Source: Selenomonas sp.
GTDB lineage: Bacteria > Bacillota > Negativicutes > Selenomonadales > Selenomonadaceae
Direction of reading: 5' to 3'
NCBI RefSeq assembly: GCF_022771645.1
Contig: NZ_JALFCU010000073.1
Location: forward strand, 1-27,762
DNA: 27,762 bases
Below are positions 7,628 to 14,916 of the stretch, in pieces (the stretch's first letter is position 1; each line of letters opens with the position of its first letter). Made by a program: the position numbers and the translations under genes. The notes under the pieces are model-generated. The model searched no databases. It was not told the DNA's origin and saw only the letters and a program-made list of their open reading frames with translations.

Positions 7628-10183
7628 TTACGCCCCTGCATGCGGGGCCTCTGCGGCTACGGGTGCTTGCGGTTCTTTTGTTTTTACGTCTGCGGCAGCA
7701 GCCGCCGTCGCTTTTGCGGCGGGTTTCTTTGCCTTCGGCTTCTTTGTCTTCGCTACGAAATCGAGCGCGTCGCCCGTCTTCTTGACGTAGATCGTGTCGC
7801 CGGCTTTGAACTTGCGACCGAGCAGCTGCTCGGCGAGCGGGTCTTCGATGAGGCGCTGGATGGCGCGCTTCAGCGGTCTTGCGCCGTATTTGAAGTCCGT
7901 GCCTTCGTCGACGAGCTTGTTCTTCGCGGCCGGGCTGATCTCAAGTGAGAGGTCGCGTTCCGCGAGGCGCGCTTTCACGCCGTGCATGAGGATGTCGACG
8001 ATCTTCGCGAGCTCCGCGCGGCCGAGCGCGTGGAACACGATGAGCTCGTCGATGCGGTTGAGGAACTCCGGCTTGAAGATGCGCTTGACTTCTTCGAGCA
8101 CGCGTTTTTTCGCGTCCTCGTGCTTCGATTCCGACGTTTCTTCCTTCGTCGCGAAGCCCATGGCCTGCGGCGCTTGCCTGAGGAAGCTCGCGCCGGCGTT
8201 CGACGTCATGATGATGACCGTGTTGCGGAAATCGACGGTGCGGCCCTGGCCGTCCGTCAGGCGGCCGTCCTCGAGGACTTGCAGCAGCAGGTTGAAAACA
8301 TCGGGATGCGCCTTCTCGATCTCGTCGAGCAGGATGATGCTGTATGGCTTGCGGCGCACGGCGTCCGTGAGCTGGCCGCCCTCTTCGTAGCCGACGTAGC
8401 CCGGAGGCGCGCCGACCATGCGCGAGACGGAATATTTCTCCATGTACTCCGACATGTCAAAGCGCAAAATATTGTCCTCGCTGCCGAACAGCGCCTCGGC
8501 GAGCGCACGGGCGAGCTCCGTCTTGCCGACGCCCGTCGGGCCGAGGAACAGGAACGAGCCGATCGGGCGCTTCGGGTCTTTGAGGCCGGCGCGCGCGCGG
8601 CGGATGGCTTTCGACACGGCCTTGACGGCCTCGCCCTGCCCGACGACGCGGCGCTGCAGCACGTTTTCCATGTGCAGCAGGCGGTCGGATTCCTTCGCCG
8701 CGATGCGGCGCACGGGGATGCCCGTCCAGAGCGCAACGACGTCGGCGATGTCGTTCTCCGTGACCGTGATCGGCGATTCCTCGCGCTGCTCCCAGCGGTT
8801 TTTCGCCTCGGCGAGCGTGGCTTTCATGTGCTGTTCGCGGTCGCGGAGCGCGGCGGCGCGCTCGTAGTCCTGCGCCGTGATGGCGGCTTCCTTGTCGTTC
8901 GTGAGGCCGCGCAGCTGTTCCTCGATGGCCTTGACTTCCTCTGGTGGCGCGACCATCTTCATGCGCACTTTCGACGCGGCCTCGTCCATGACGTCGATGG
9001 CCTTGTCCGGCAGGAAACGATCCGTGATGTAGCGCTGGCTGAGCTTCACGGCCGCCTGCACGGCCTCGTCCGTGATTTTCGCACGGTGGAACGCTTCGTA
9101 TTTGTCCCGGAGCCCCGTGAGGATTTCGATCGCGTCGTCGATGCCCGGTTCCTCGACCATGATGGTCTGGAAGCGGCGCGAGAGTGCGGCGTCTTTTTCG
9201 AGGTGCTTCTTGTATTCGTCGAGCGTCGTCGCGCCGATGATCTGGATTTCGCCGCGCGACAGCGCCGGCTTCAGGATGTTCGCCGCATCGAGCGCGCCCT
9301 CGGCCGCACCCGCGCCGACGAGCGTATGCATTTCGTCGATGAAGAGGATGACGTCGCCCGCGCGGCGGATCTCGTCGATGATGCCCTTGAGGCGTTCCTC
9401 GAACTCGCCGCGGTATTTCGCGCCTGCGACGATGGATGCCATCGACAGCGAGAACACGCGCTTGTCCTGCAGCATGTACGGCACGCTGCCTTCGACGATG
9501 CGTTGCGCGAGGCCTTCGGCGATGGCCGTCTTGCCGACGCCCGGCTCGCCGATGAGGATCGGATTGTTTTTCGTGCGGCGCGAGAGAATCTGGATGACGC
9601 GCTCGATTTCCTTCGCGCGCCCGATGACGGGATCCATTTTCTCCTGCCGCGCCATGTCGTTCAGGCTGCGGCCGTAGCGCGCGAGGAGCGGCGTCGCGTT
9701 CTTCTTGCCGCCCACCGTTCCCTGCGCGTCCGCGCTGTCCGGGCTTTTCGCGTCGAGCAGGTTGTAGACCGTCGTCTTGAGTTCGTCGAGGTCGACGCCC
9801 ATGGACTCGATGACGCGCGCGCCGGCGTTGTCCTCGTCATGCAAGAGGCCGAGGAGGATGTGCTCCGTGCCGACGTAGCTGTGGCCGAGCCGCTGCGCCT
9901 CGCGCACGCTCATTTCCATGGCGTGCTTCGCCATCGGCGTGTAATACGGGTTGTCGGACGGGTACTGTTCCTCCTGCTCGATGACGTTCTCGACCTGCTG
10001 GCGCACGGCCTGGAAGTCGAGCCCGACCGAGCCGAGCGCTTTCGCCGCGATGCCTTCGCGCTCGTGCAAGAGCCCGAGGAGGATGTGCTCCGTGCCGATG
10101 TAGTCCTGCTCGAGCTCCTGCGCCTCGTATTGCGCGAACTCCATGGCCTTGACGGCGCGGTTCGTGAATCTTCCCTGTTTCAT
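7628..10183 (-). CDS. clpC: ATP-dependent Clp protease ATPase subunit ClpC
   Basis: AAA+ unfoldase that feeds substrates, including McsB-phosphorylated proteins, to ClpP. It has 851 residues. Two Clp-N repeats span about 1-145 (TEHILLGLLH occurs twice). The first AAA domain has Walker A GEPGVGKT at 212-219. A UVR-type coiled middle region (DYERAAALRDREQ) follows, and the second AAA domain has GPTGVGKT and GAPPGYVGYEEGG. The C-terminal 45 or so residues are an unusual Lys/Ala/Pro-rich tail not expected in ClpC. The ATG at 10183 follows AAAGGAG, which overlaps the mcsB stop region. It is the last gene of the ctsR operon and is followed by a terminator. Confidence 0.97.
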   Translation of the reverse strand: MKQGRFTNRAVKAMEFAQYEAQELEQDYIGTEHILLGLLHEREGIAAKALGSVGLDFQAVRQQVENVIEQEEQYPSDNPYYTPMAKHAMEMSVREAQRLGHSYVGTEHILLGLLHDEDNAGARVIESMGVDLDELKTTVYNLLDAKSPDSADAQGTVGGKKNATPLLARYGRSLNDMARQEKMDPVIGRAKEIERVIQILSRRTKNNPILIGEPGVGKTAIAEGLAQRIVEGSVPYMLQDKRVFSLSMASIVAGAKYRGEFEERLKGIIDEIRRAGDVILFIDEMHTLVGAGAAEGALDAANILKPALSRGEIQIIGATTLDEYKKHLEKDAALSRRFQTIMVEEPGIDDAIEILTGLRDKYEAFHRAKITDEAVQAAVKLSQRYITDRFLPDKAIDVMDEAASKVRMKMVAPPEEVKAIEEQLRGLTNDKEAAITAQDYERAAALRDREQHMKATLAEAKNRWEQREESPITVTENDIADVVALWTGIPVRRIAAKESDRLLHMENVLQRRVVGQGEAVKAVSKAIRRARAGLKDPKRPIGSFLFLGPTGVGKTELARALAEALFGSEDNILRFDMSEYMEKYSVSRMVGAPPGYVGYEEGGQLTDAVRRKPYSIILLDEIEKAHPDVFNLLLQVLEDGRLTDGQGRTVDFRNTVIIMTSNAGASFLRQAPQAMGFATKEETSESKHEDAKKRVLEEVKRIFKPEFLNRIDELIVFHALGRAELAKIVDILMHGVKARLAERDLSLEISPAAKNKLVDEGTDFKYGARPLKRAIQRLIEDPLAEQLLGRKFKAGDTIYVKKTGDALDFVAKTKKPKAKKPAAKATAAAAADVKTKEPQAPVAAEAPHAGA

Positions 10184-10195
10184 GTTGTTCTCCTT

Positions 10196-11305
10196 TTAGC
10201 GAAGCGCCGCCCGCGCCCCGCGGCCCGGATGTGCGGCGAGCGCGGCGCGCACCGTCTCGGCGCGCAGCTTGTCGAGCTCGTTCTTCGACATGTTCTCCGT
10301 GCCCGCAAGGTTCTGCAGCCAGCTCGCGCGGCTGCCGATGAGGACGTCGGGGAAGCATTCCGCCGAGACTTCTTCGATGAGCCGCATGTCGATGCCGAGC
10401 CGCACTTTCGAAAACAGCGCGAGCACTTCCTTTTCCGTCAAGAGGCGCGCATATTTCAGCGTGCCGTACGCACGCCAGATGTCGTCTTCCAGGTGTTCCT
10501 TCATGTAGAGCGCCAGTGCCTTGCGCGCGCGGCGTTCGTTCGCCGTGATCTCCTTTACGGCGCTCTTGAGGTTGTCGATGATCTCCTGCTCGCTGAAGCC
10601 GAGCGTGAGCTGATTCGACACGCGGAACAGGTTGCCGTAGACCTCTTTGTCGTCGCTGTAGAGGCCCCGCAGCGTCAGGCCGAGCTGCTGCGAGATGTTG
10701 ACGATGTTCGTGATGTTGCGCGTGAAGACGAGTCCCGGCAGGTGCAGCACGACGGACGCGCGCAGGCCCGTGCCGAGGTTCGTCGGGCAGCTCGTGAGGT
10801 AGCCCATCTTTTCATCAAATGCGATGTCGAGCCGCGACTCGAACGCATCGTCGATGGCCGAGGCCGTCTCGTACGCCTGCTCGAGCGCGAGGCCCGGCGT
10901 GCGGCAAGCGATGCGCAAGTGGTCTTCCTCGTTGACAAGCAGGCTGATGCTCGCGTCGTCCGAAATGTAGACCGCGCGGTCCTGCGGATTCTTCGCGAGG
11001 TTGTTCGTGATGAGCCTTTTATCGATGAGCACGTCGCGCTGGAGCTTCGTCAGATGGTCGAGCGCGAAGCGCGCGAGGTGCTGGCGCGTCGCCTGCTCGA
11101 CGACCGGCATGACGCCGTCCGCCAGCTGCAGGACGGCCGCGAGTTGTTCGAAGTCCGCACGGTTCGGGAATGGCACTTTGCGGAAATTGCGCGCAAGACG
11201 GATGCGGCTCGAAATCACGACGTCGCTGTCCGCCGCCCGGCACGTCAGCCACGGCAGGCCGTTCGCGCGGAACACGTCCATTTCCTGCGTCTCACTCTGC
11301 TGCAT
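10196..11305 (-). CDS. mcsB: Protein arginine kinase McsB
   Basis: Phosphorylates arginine residues of proteins, marking them for ClpCP and inactivating CtsR. It has 369 residues with the guanidino-kinase fold. Visible are SSRIRLARN near the N-terminus, NEEDHLRI, and the active-site loop SCPTNLGTGLRAS with its cysteine. The ATG at 11305 was chosen because GGGGAGG lies at proper spacing; a longer frame from 11335 adds only a basic extension. The start overlaps the mcsA end by 14 bases. The stop lies 12 bases before clpC. Confidence 0.96.
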   Translation of the reverse strand: MQQSETQEMDVFRANGLPWLTCRAADSDVVISSRIRLARNFRKVPFPNRADFEQLAAVLQLADGVMPVVEQATRQHLARFALDHLTKLQRDVLIDKRLITNNLAKNPQDRAVYISDDASISLLVNEEDHLRIACRTPGLALEQAYETASAIDDAFESRLDIAFDEKMGYLTSCPTNLGTGLRASVVLHLPGLVFTRNITNIVNISQQLGLTLRGLYSDDKEVYGNLFRVSNQLTLGFSEQEIIDNLKSAVKEITANERRARKALALYMKEHLEDDIWRAYGTLKYARLLTEKEVLALFSKVRLGIDMRLIEEVSAECFPDVLIGSRASWLQNLAGTENMSKNELDKLRAETVRAALAAHPGRGARAALR

Positions 11306-11858
11306 GGCGTTCCTCCCCTTCCTGCGCCTCCGCACCTTCCTGATGCGCGAGCTTGTGCTCGAGCGCGCGGATCTGGTCGCGATACTCCGCCGCCTGCTCG
11401 TACGCTTCCTTCGCGACGGCTTCCTTCAGCGCCGCGCGCAGCACGGCAATCTCGTGTTTCGTCTCGAGGCGGCCGCCCGTGCGGTGCGGGATCTTGCCGC
11501 TGTGGACGCTCGACCCGTGCACGCGCCTGAGAAGTGGCTCGAGCTGGGCGCGGAACGTATCATAGCAGACGCTGCAGCCGATTTTGCCCGTCTGCTGGAA
11601 ATCGCGGTAGCTCATGCCGCAGTTCGGACAGACGAGCTCCGGCCCAGACGGCGCTTCCTCGCGTGCTTGACGCGGCGGCGTGCTGAACACGCCTTTGAGG
11701 AAATCATTCACCGACATCGGCTGCTCGTTGCCGCCGAGCATCGTGCTGCCGTATTTCTGCGCGCAGTCCTCGCAGAGGTTCTTCTCGACGCGGCCGTTCG
11801 GTCCGATCTGCACGATATGGACGACGGCCTCCTTCTTTCCGCAATCATCACAAAGCAT
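11292..11858 (-). CDS. mcsA: McsA, zinc-finger activator of McsB
   Basis: 188-residue partner that binds and activates McsB. The N-terminus has a zinc-binding pattern CDDC and CEDC; a second pair CPNC and CSVC lies in the middle. The C-terminus carries a UVR motif (LKEAVAKEAYEQAAEYRDQI) of the kind shared with ClpC and UvrB. The ATG at 11858 has GGGGAGGG upstream. In the 49-base gap to ctsR, TATAAT on the minus strand (11899-11894) could mark a weak internal promoter, but no convincing -35 accompanies it. Confidence 0.95.
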   Translation of the reverse strand: MLCDDCGKKEAVVHIVQIGPNGRVEKNLCEDCAQKYGSTMLGGNEQPMSVNDFLKGVFSTPPRQAREEAPSGPELVCPNCGMSYRDFQQTGKIGCSVCYDTFRAQLEPLLRRVHGSSVHSGKIPHRTGGRLETKHEIAVLRAALKEAVAKEAYEQAAEYRDQIRALEHKLAHQEGAEAQEGEERHAAE

Positions 11859-11907
11859 GGTATGCCCTCCCCTGCCGGTTTTTCTGTCCTTTCATTATAC
11901 TACGTTT

Positions 11908-12372
11908 CTACGAAAATTTCTCCAGCGTCGTCAGCATTCCTTGGATCAGCTGCACCTTTTCGTCCACGTCCATCGTCGGCGAATGGAACAACGCCGTCGC
12001 GACTTGCATCGCGAGCGACGCCTCGCGCGGCGTGATGAGCTCGTGCTGCTGGAGGTAATGGAACATGTCCTCGACCTCGCCATACGTCGTGTCGCCCGTG
12101 ATCTTGCCGCGCATGTCCTCGTAGATCATGTTCTTGACTTGCTGCCGGTCCGGGATCTGCACGATGCGGATGAATCCGCCGAGGCCGCGCCGCGACTCGA
12201 CGACGAAGCCCTTGTCCTGCGTGAAGCGCGTCGACAGCACGTAGCTGATCTGCGACGGCGCGCACGAAATCTTGTCCGCGATATCCGTGCGGCGCAGTTC
12301 CACTTTGCCGTCCTGCTGCTGCGCGAGCTGCTGACGGATGTACGCTTCAATCAAATCTGCAATGTTGCTCAT
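11908..12372 (-). CDS. ctsR: Class III stress gene repressor CtsR
   Basis: Dimeric winged-helix repressor of clp genes, released by heat or protein stress. It has 154 residues. The start MSNIADLIEAYIRQQL is typical, and the DNA-binding wing shows SQISYVLSTRF and ESRRGLGGFIRI, with the glycine-rich thermosensor loop. I chose ATG 12372, which has GAAGGTGA upstream. An in-frame ATG at 12396 lies inside the presumed operator and lacks a usual binding site. It is first of four genes with mcsA, mcsB and clpC, and probably autoregulated through the box at 12395-12409. Confidence 0.95.
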   Translation of the reverse strand: MSNIADLIEAYIRQQLAQQQDGKVELRRTDIADKISCAPSQISYVLSTRFTQDKGFVVESRRGLGGFIRIVQIPDRQQVKNMIYEDMRGKITGDTTYGEVEDMFHYLQQHELITPREASLAMQVATALFHSPTMDVDEKVQLIQGMLTTLEKFS

Positions 12373-12394
12373 ACTATCACCTTCGCGAACGTTC

Positions 12395-12409
12395 ATTGAC
12401 TATTTGACC
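12395..12409 (-). promoter_or_regulatory. CtsR-like operator
   Basis: On the minus strand GGTCAAA (12409-12403), one base, then AGTCAAT (12401-12395). The published CtsR box is two RGTCAAA heptads separated by three bases. Here the heptads are one and six matches out of seven apart by one base, so the call is tentative. It lies about +8 to +22 from the predicted start of transcription. Confidence 0.5.
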
Positions 12410-12422
12410 TTTAGTTAGTTCT

Positions 12423-12451
12423 ATTATATGGAACTCCGTCGCATTTTGCAA
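12423..12451 (-). promoter_or_regulatory. Promoter of the ctsR operon
   Basis: TTGCAA (12451-12446), 17-base spacer, TATAAT (12428-12423) on the minus strand, giving a transcript start near 12416 just before the CtsR-like box and about 44 bases before ctsR. Confidence 0.75.
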
Positions 12452-12486
12452 GTGCTTCGCGAAAAAACACGCATGCAGGAAGTCTG

Positions 12487-12547
12487 CCGCACGGCAAAAA
12501 AATTTCGAGCCGAGAAAAATTTTTCGGCTCGAAAAAAATCCGTGCGG
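12487..12547 (-). terminator. Nested terminator downstream of the basic peptide gene
   Basis: Inner 11-bp stem TTTCGAGCCGA (12503-12513) with TCGGCTCGAAA (12524-12534), followed on the minus strand by seven T (12502-12496). An outer perfect 8-bp stem, CCGCACGG (12487-12494) with CCGTGCGG (12540-12547), encloses both. It ends the transcript of 12594-12701 before the ctsR promoter. Confidence 0.8.
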
Positions 12548-12593
12548 ATGCAAAAATTTTTTTGTGTTGCGTTCCATCGCTCGCAATTGCAGT

Positions 12594-12701
12594 TCAGAAA
12601 CGCGCGCGCAATTTTTTCGCCGTCTTCTTCGCTGCCTTGCGCGCCGCGTGTTTCGCTGCGTGCTTGATCAGCTTCTTCACGGCCTTCTTCTTCAGTCCCA
12701 T
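12594..12701 (-). CDS. Small, strongly basic 35-residue peptide of unknown function
   Basis: Not recognised as a named family. The 35 residues contain 12 Lys, 3 Arg, 2 His and 9 Ala and no acidic residue, so the net charge is about +15. The pattern suggests an amphipathic or histone H1-tail-like helix (MGLKKKAVKKLIKH, then AAKHAARKAAKK). Support for expression is a perfect GGAGGTGA six bases before the ATG at 12701, and the terminator at 12487-12547. A longer in-frame ATG at 12791 overlaps the tRNA promoter region and lacks such a site. An imperfect hairpin (12726-12735 with 12756-12766) precedes it; no clear promoter was found. It could bind nucleic acid or ribosomes, or be membrane-active. 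This is inference from charge alone. Confidence 0.6.
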   Translation of the reverse strand: MGLKKKAVKKLIKHAAKHAARKAAKKTAKKLRARF

Positions 12702-12776
12702 CGTCGTCACCTCCCTGTCATGCTCTTGCAGAAAAGATTCGCCACGCGCCGCGCGTTTTCCTGCAAAAAATTTTTC

Positions 12777-12805
12777 TTGACAATTCATCATCTCTCCGTT
12801 ATACT
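12777..12805 (+). promoter_or_regulatory. Promoter of tRNA-Ala
   Basis: TTGACA (12777-12782), a 17-base spacer and TATACT (12800-12805), with predicted start near 12812, about 17 bases before the tRNA. It is near-consensus, as expected for a stable RNA. Confidence 0.85.
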
Positions 12806-12828
12806 AATTTCTGTCGTCAAGAACTGAC

Positions 12829-12904
<76 letters not shown>

Positions 12905-12915
12905 TATGAAACGTC

Positions 12916-12947
12916 AAGCAGTCGCACGTATGTGTGACTGCTTTTTT
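12916..12947 (+). terminator. Terminator of tRNA-Ala
   Basis: AAGCAGTC (12916-12923) pairs with GACTGCTT (12936-12943), extended inward by GCAC/GTGT, followed by a T-run to 12947, twelve bases after the tRNA. Confidence 0.9.
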
Positions 12948-12969
12948 GTTTATCAAAATTTTTCGCACG

Positions 12970-12993
12970 AAAAAAGAGCGGCATCGCTGCCGC
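12970..12993 (-). terminator. Terminator of the MBL-fold gene operon
   Basis: GCGGCA (12978-12983) with TGCCGC (12988-12993), then on the minus strand TC and six T (12975-12970). It faces the tRNA terminator and closes the operon read from 16308. Confidence 0.7.
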
Positions 12994-13002
12994 CCTGCTG
13001 CT

Positions 13003-14145
13003 TCAAAGCATCCGTTCCCACCACGGTTGGAAGTCTCCGGCCTTCGCCCAGCCGATCGGCACGGCTTCGCCGATGCACGGCGTCAGGAGCTCGTATGGCC
13101 GTTCGATGCTCGCTTCCGTAAGCGCGACGAGCGGCTCTTCCCACGGATGGCGCGCGAGCGCGAACTTCGAGTTGTGCCCCGCGATCACGGCCTTCGCGCC
13201 GACGTCGACGGCCATCTGCGCCGTTTCCTGCGGCAGCATGTGGATGGGATGCCACGCCATGTTGTACTGGCCACACTCCGCGAGCACGAGGTTGAAGCCG
13301 CCGAAACGCCGACCGATATCCGCAAAATGCGCGCCATAGCCGCCGTCGCCCGTGTAGTACACGAGACGCTTTTTTGTCTCGAACACCATGCCACACCATT
13401 CCGTCAGATTCTGCTGGAGGAAGCGGCCGGAGAAATGCTGCGACGGCACGATGTGGATTGTGAGCGCGTCATCGATGGGGATCGCCGTCCCCCAGTCTTC
13501 CTCATGGATGCGCGCGGCATCAAAGCCCCATTGCTCGAAATATTCACCGACGCCGAGCGGGCAGACGACGTGCGCCGCCTTTTCCTTTAGTGCCATGACC
13601 GTCGGATAGTCGAGATGATCCCAATGGTCGTGGCTGATGGCGAGCACGTCGAGCGGCGGGATGTCGTCTGCCGTGTAGATGTTGCTGCCCGCGAACGCCC
13701 GGTTGATGAACCAGACGGGCGAAGCGTACGCGCCGAACGTCGGGTCGATGAGGATGCGCCGCCCGCCGAGCTGCAGGTAAAAATTCGAATGCCCCATCCA
13801 GACGGCGATGTCTTCATCGCGCGGCAGCGCGATGAGATCCGTCTTTTTCGAGACGAGCGGCCGTGCGGGCGACAGCGCCGACTTGTTGCCGAACAGGAAC
13901 TTCCACATCGCCGAAAAGCGGTTTTCCTTGTTGTCGACCTCTTCCGGCATGATCGGCACGGGCACGAGGTTCTCGAAATGCCCCTGCGTGAAATGCGGCG
14001 ACGCGAGGATGCGGTCGAGGCGCGCGCCGCGCGGCGCACGTCCGAACGCCGCCGTATGGACGAAACCGTAACCGCCGAGACCTGCCGCTGCCATGATGCC
14101 GAGCCCTCCCAAGAGAAAGTTGCGCCGAGAAATCTTTTGTCCCAT
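13003..14145 (-). CDS. Tat-exported metallo-beta-lactamase-fold hydrolase (NAPE-PLD/RomA-like)
   Basis: 380-residue metal-dependent hydrolase. The N-terminus KISRRNFLLGGLGIMAAAG is a twin-arginine signal followed by a hydrophobic segment, so the folded enzyme is probably exported or anchored outside the inner membrane. The metal site HDHWDH lies at about 172-177, with later conserved Asp (TGDGGYG) and His (AGHNS) ligands. The segments WMGHSNFYLQLGGRRILIDP and SQHFSGR place it with the N-acyl-phosphatidylethanolamine phospholipase D-like branch. Substrate cannot be assigned; a phospholipid or phosphodiester is possible by family. It follows the phosphatase gene by 23 bases. The ATG at 14145 was preferred to an adjacent TTG; TAGGAG lies upstream. 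Confidence 0.88.
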   Translation of the reverse strand: MGQKISRRNFLLGGLGIMAAAGLGGYGFVHTAAFGRAPRGARLDRILASPHFTQGHFENLVPVPIMPEEVDNKENRFSAMWKFLFGNKSALSPARPLVSKKTDLIALPRDEDIAVWMGHSNFYLQLGGRRILIDPTFGAYASPVWFINRAFAGSNIYTADDIPPLDVLAISHDHWDHLDYPTVMALKEKAAHVVCPLGVGEYFEQWGFDAARIHEEDWGTAIPIDDALTIHIVPSQHFSGRFLQQNLTEWCGMVFETKKRLVYYTGDGGYGAHFADIGRRFGGFNLVLAECGQYNMAWHPIHMLPQETAQMAVDVGAKAVIAGHNSKFALARHPWEEPLVALTEASIERPYELLTPCIGEAVPIGWAKAGDFQPWWERML

Positions 14146-14168
14146 CAAAGGCTACTCCTATCGCCATA

Positions 14169-14897
14169 TCACCAGCCGCCGAGCTCCGGCATCGGGTCGG
14201 ACTGCCAGACCTGCTTCGTCAAGACGTCGACGGCAGAGATGCGGCCGCCTGCGAGGAAGCCGCCCGTGTCGAGCAGGATGCGCCGCCCGCCGTCGAGGAT
14301 CATCGGCTGGGAGAGCGCGTCCTCCGTCTCCGGCTCGATCTGCCGATCGTGATAGATGTACCTCACGATCGTATGGCCGACCGTCACGACCTCTTTGCCG
14401 TCGTACGCATCCGCCTCCGCGAAGTCGCGGTCCCAAAGGATCGTCTCCTCCTCCTGCTCCGCGAGCGGAACGCCCGGCACGAACCCTCCGTGCATGAACC
14501 AATACGTCTGCCCGTCCTGTTCGATTTCGAGATAGAGCGGCATCTGCTGGACGGTCTTCGCCCACTGCATCAGGAACGCGTTGAGGTCCTCCCTGCCGCG
14601 CAGGCTCTCGCACGTCGTGTCGCCGCCGTTCTGGATCCAGAACCCTTTCTCCACGCCGAGGAGCGCCGCGAGCATCATCTCGTCATGGTTGCCGCGCAAG
14701 AAGAACATGTTCTGCTGCCCGACGTGCGAGAGCACCCACTCCATGACCTCGCGGCTCTCCGGCCCGCGATCCGTGTAGTCGCCGAGGAACACGACGAAAT
14801 CCTGCGAGGGATCGAACGCCAAGCGCTCCCAGAGCGTCAAAAATTTTTGGTAGCAGCCGTGGATGTCCCCCACGGCTAGAATCCGTCGGTATGGCAT
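14169..14897 (-). CDS. PPP-family metallophosphoesterase (serine/threonine phosphatase-like)
   Basis: 242-residue cytoplasmic phosphatase with the PPP signature in order: GDIHG near residue 10, GDYTDRG near 40, GNHDE near 70, then MHGG and GHT histidines. Members include bacterial PrpA/PrpE-type protein phosphatases and diadenosine tetraphosphatases, so the substrate is open. The ATG at 14897 was chosen for the GAGGGTGA site. An in-frame ATG at 14924 would overlap the end of the upstream gene by eight bases. It lies between the Memo/AMMECR1 fusion and the MBL-fold gene in one operon. Confidence 0.9.
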   Translation of the reverse strand: MPYRRILAVGDIHGCYQKFLTLWERLAFDPSQDFVVFLGDYTDRGPESREVMEWVLSHVGQQNMFFLRGNHDEMMLAALLGVEKGFWIQNGGDTTCESLRGREDLNAFLMQWAKTVQQMPLYLEIEQDGQTYWFMHGGFVPGVPLAEQEEETILWDRDFAEADAYDGKEVVTVGHTIVRYIYHDRQIEPETEDALSQPMILDGGRRILLDTGGFLAGGRISAVDVLTKQVWQSDPMPELGGW

Positions 14898-14916
14898 TTG
14901 TGTCACCCTCTTTTCT

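Noticed and set aside
7982..11530. A very long plus-strand open frame of over 1100 codons.
   Set aside because: It is antisense to clpC and mcsB, rich in Arg/Asp/Glu/Ala/Val as expected from the complement of GC-rich codons, and without recognisable domains.
12916..12993. CRISPR-like or repeat cluster of GCAGTC hairpins.
   Set aside because: They are two independent facing terminators, one for each strand, with different stems.
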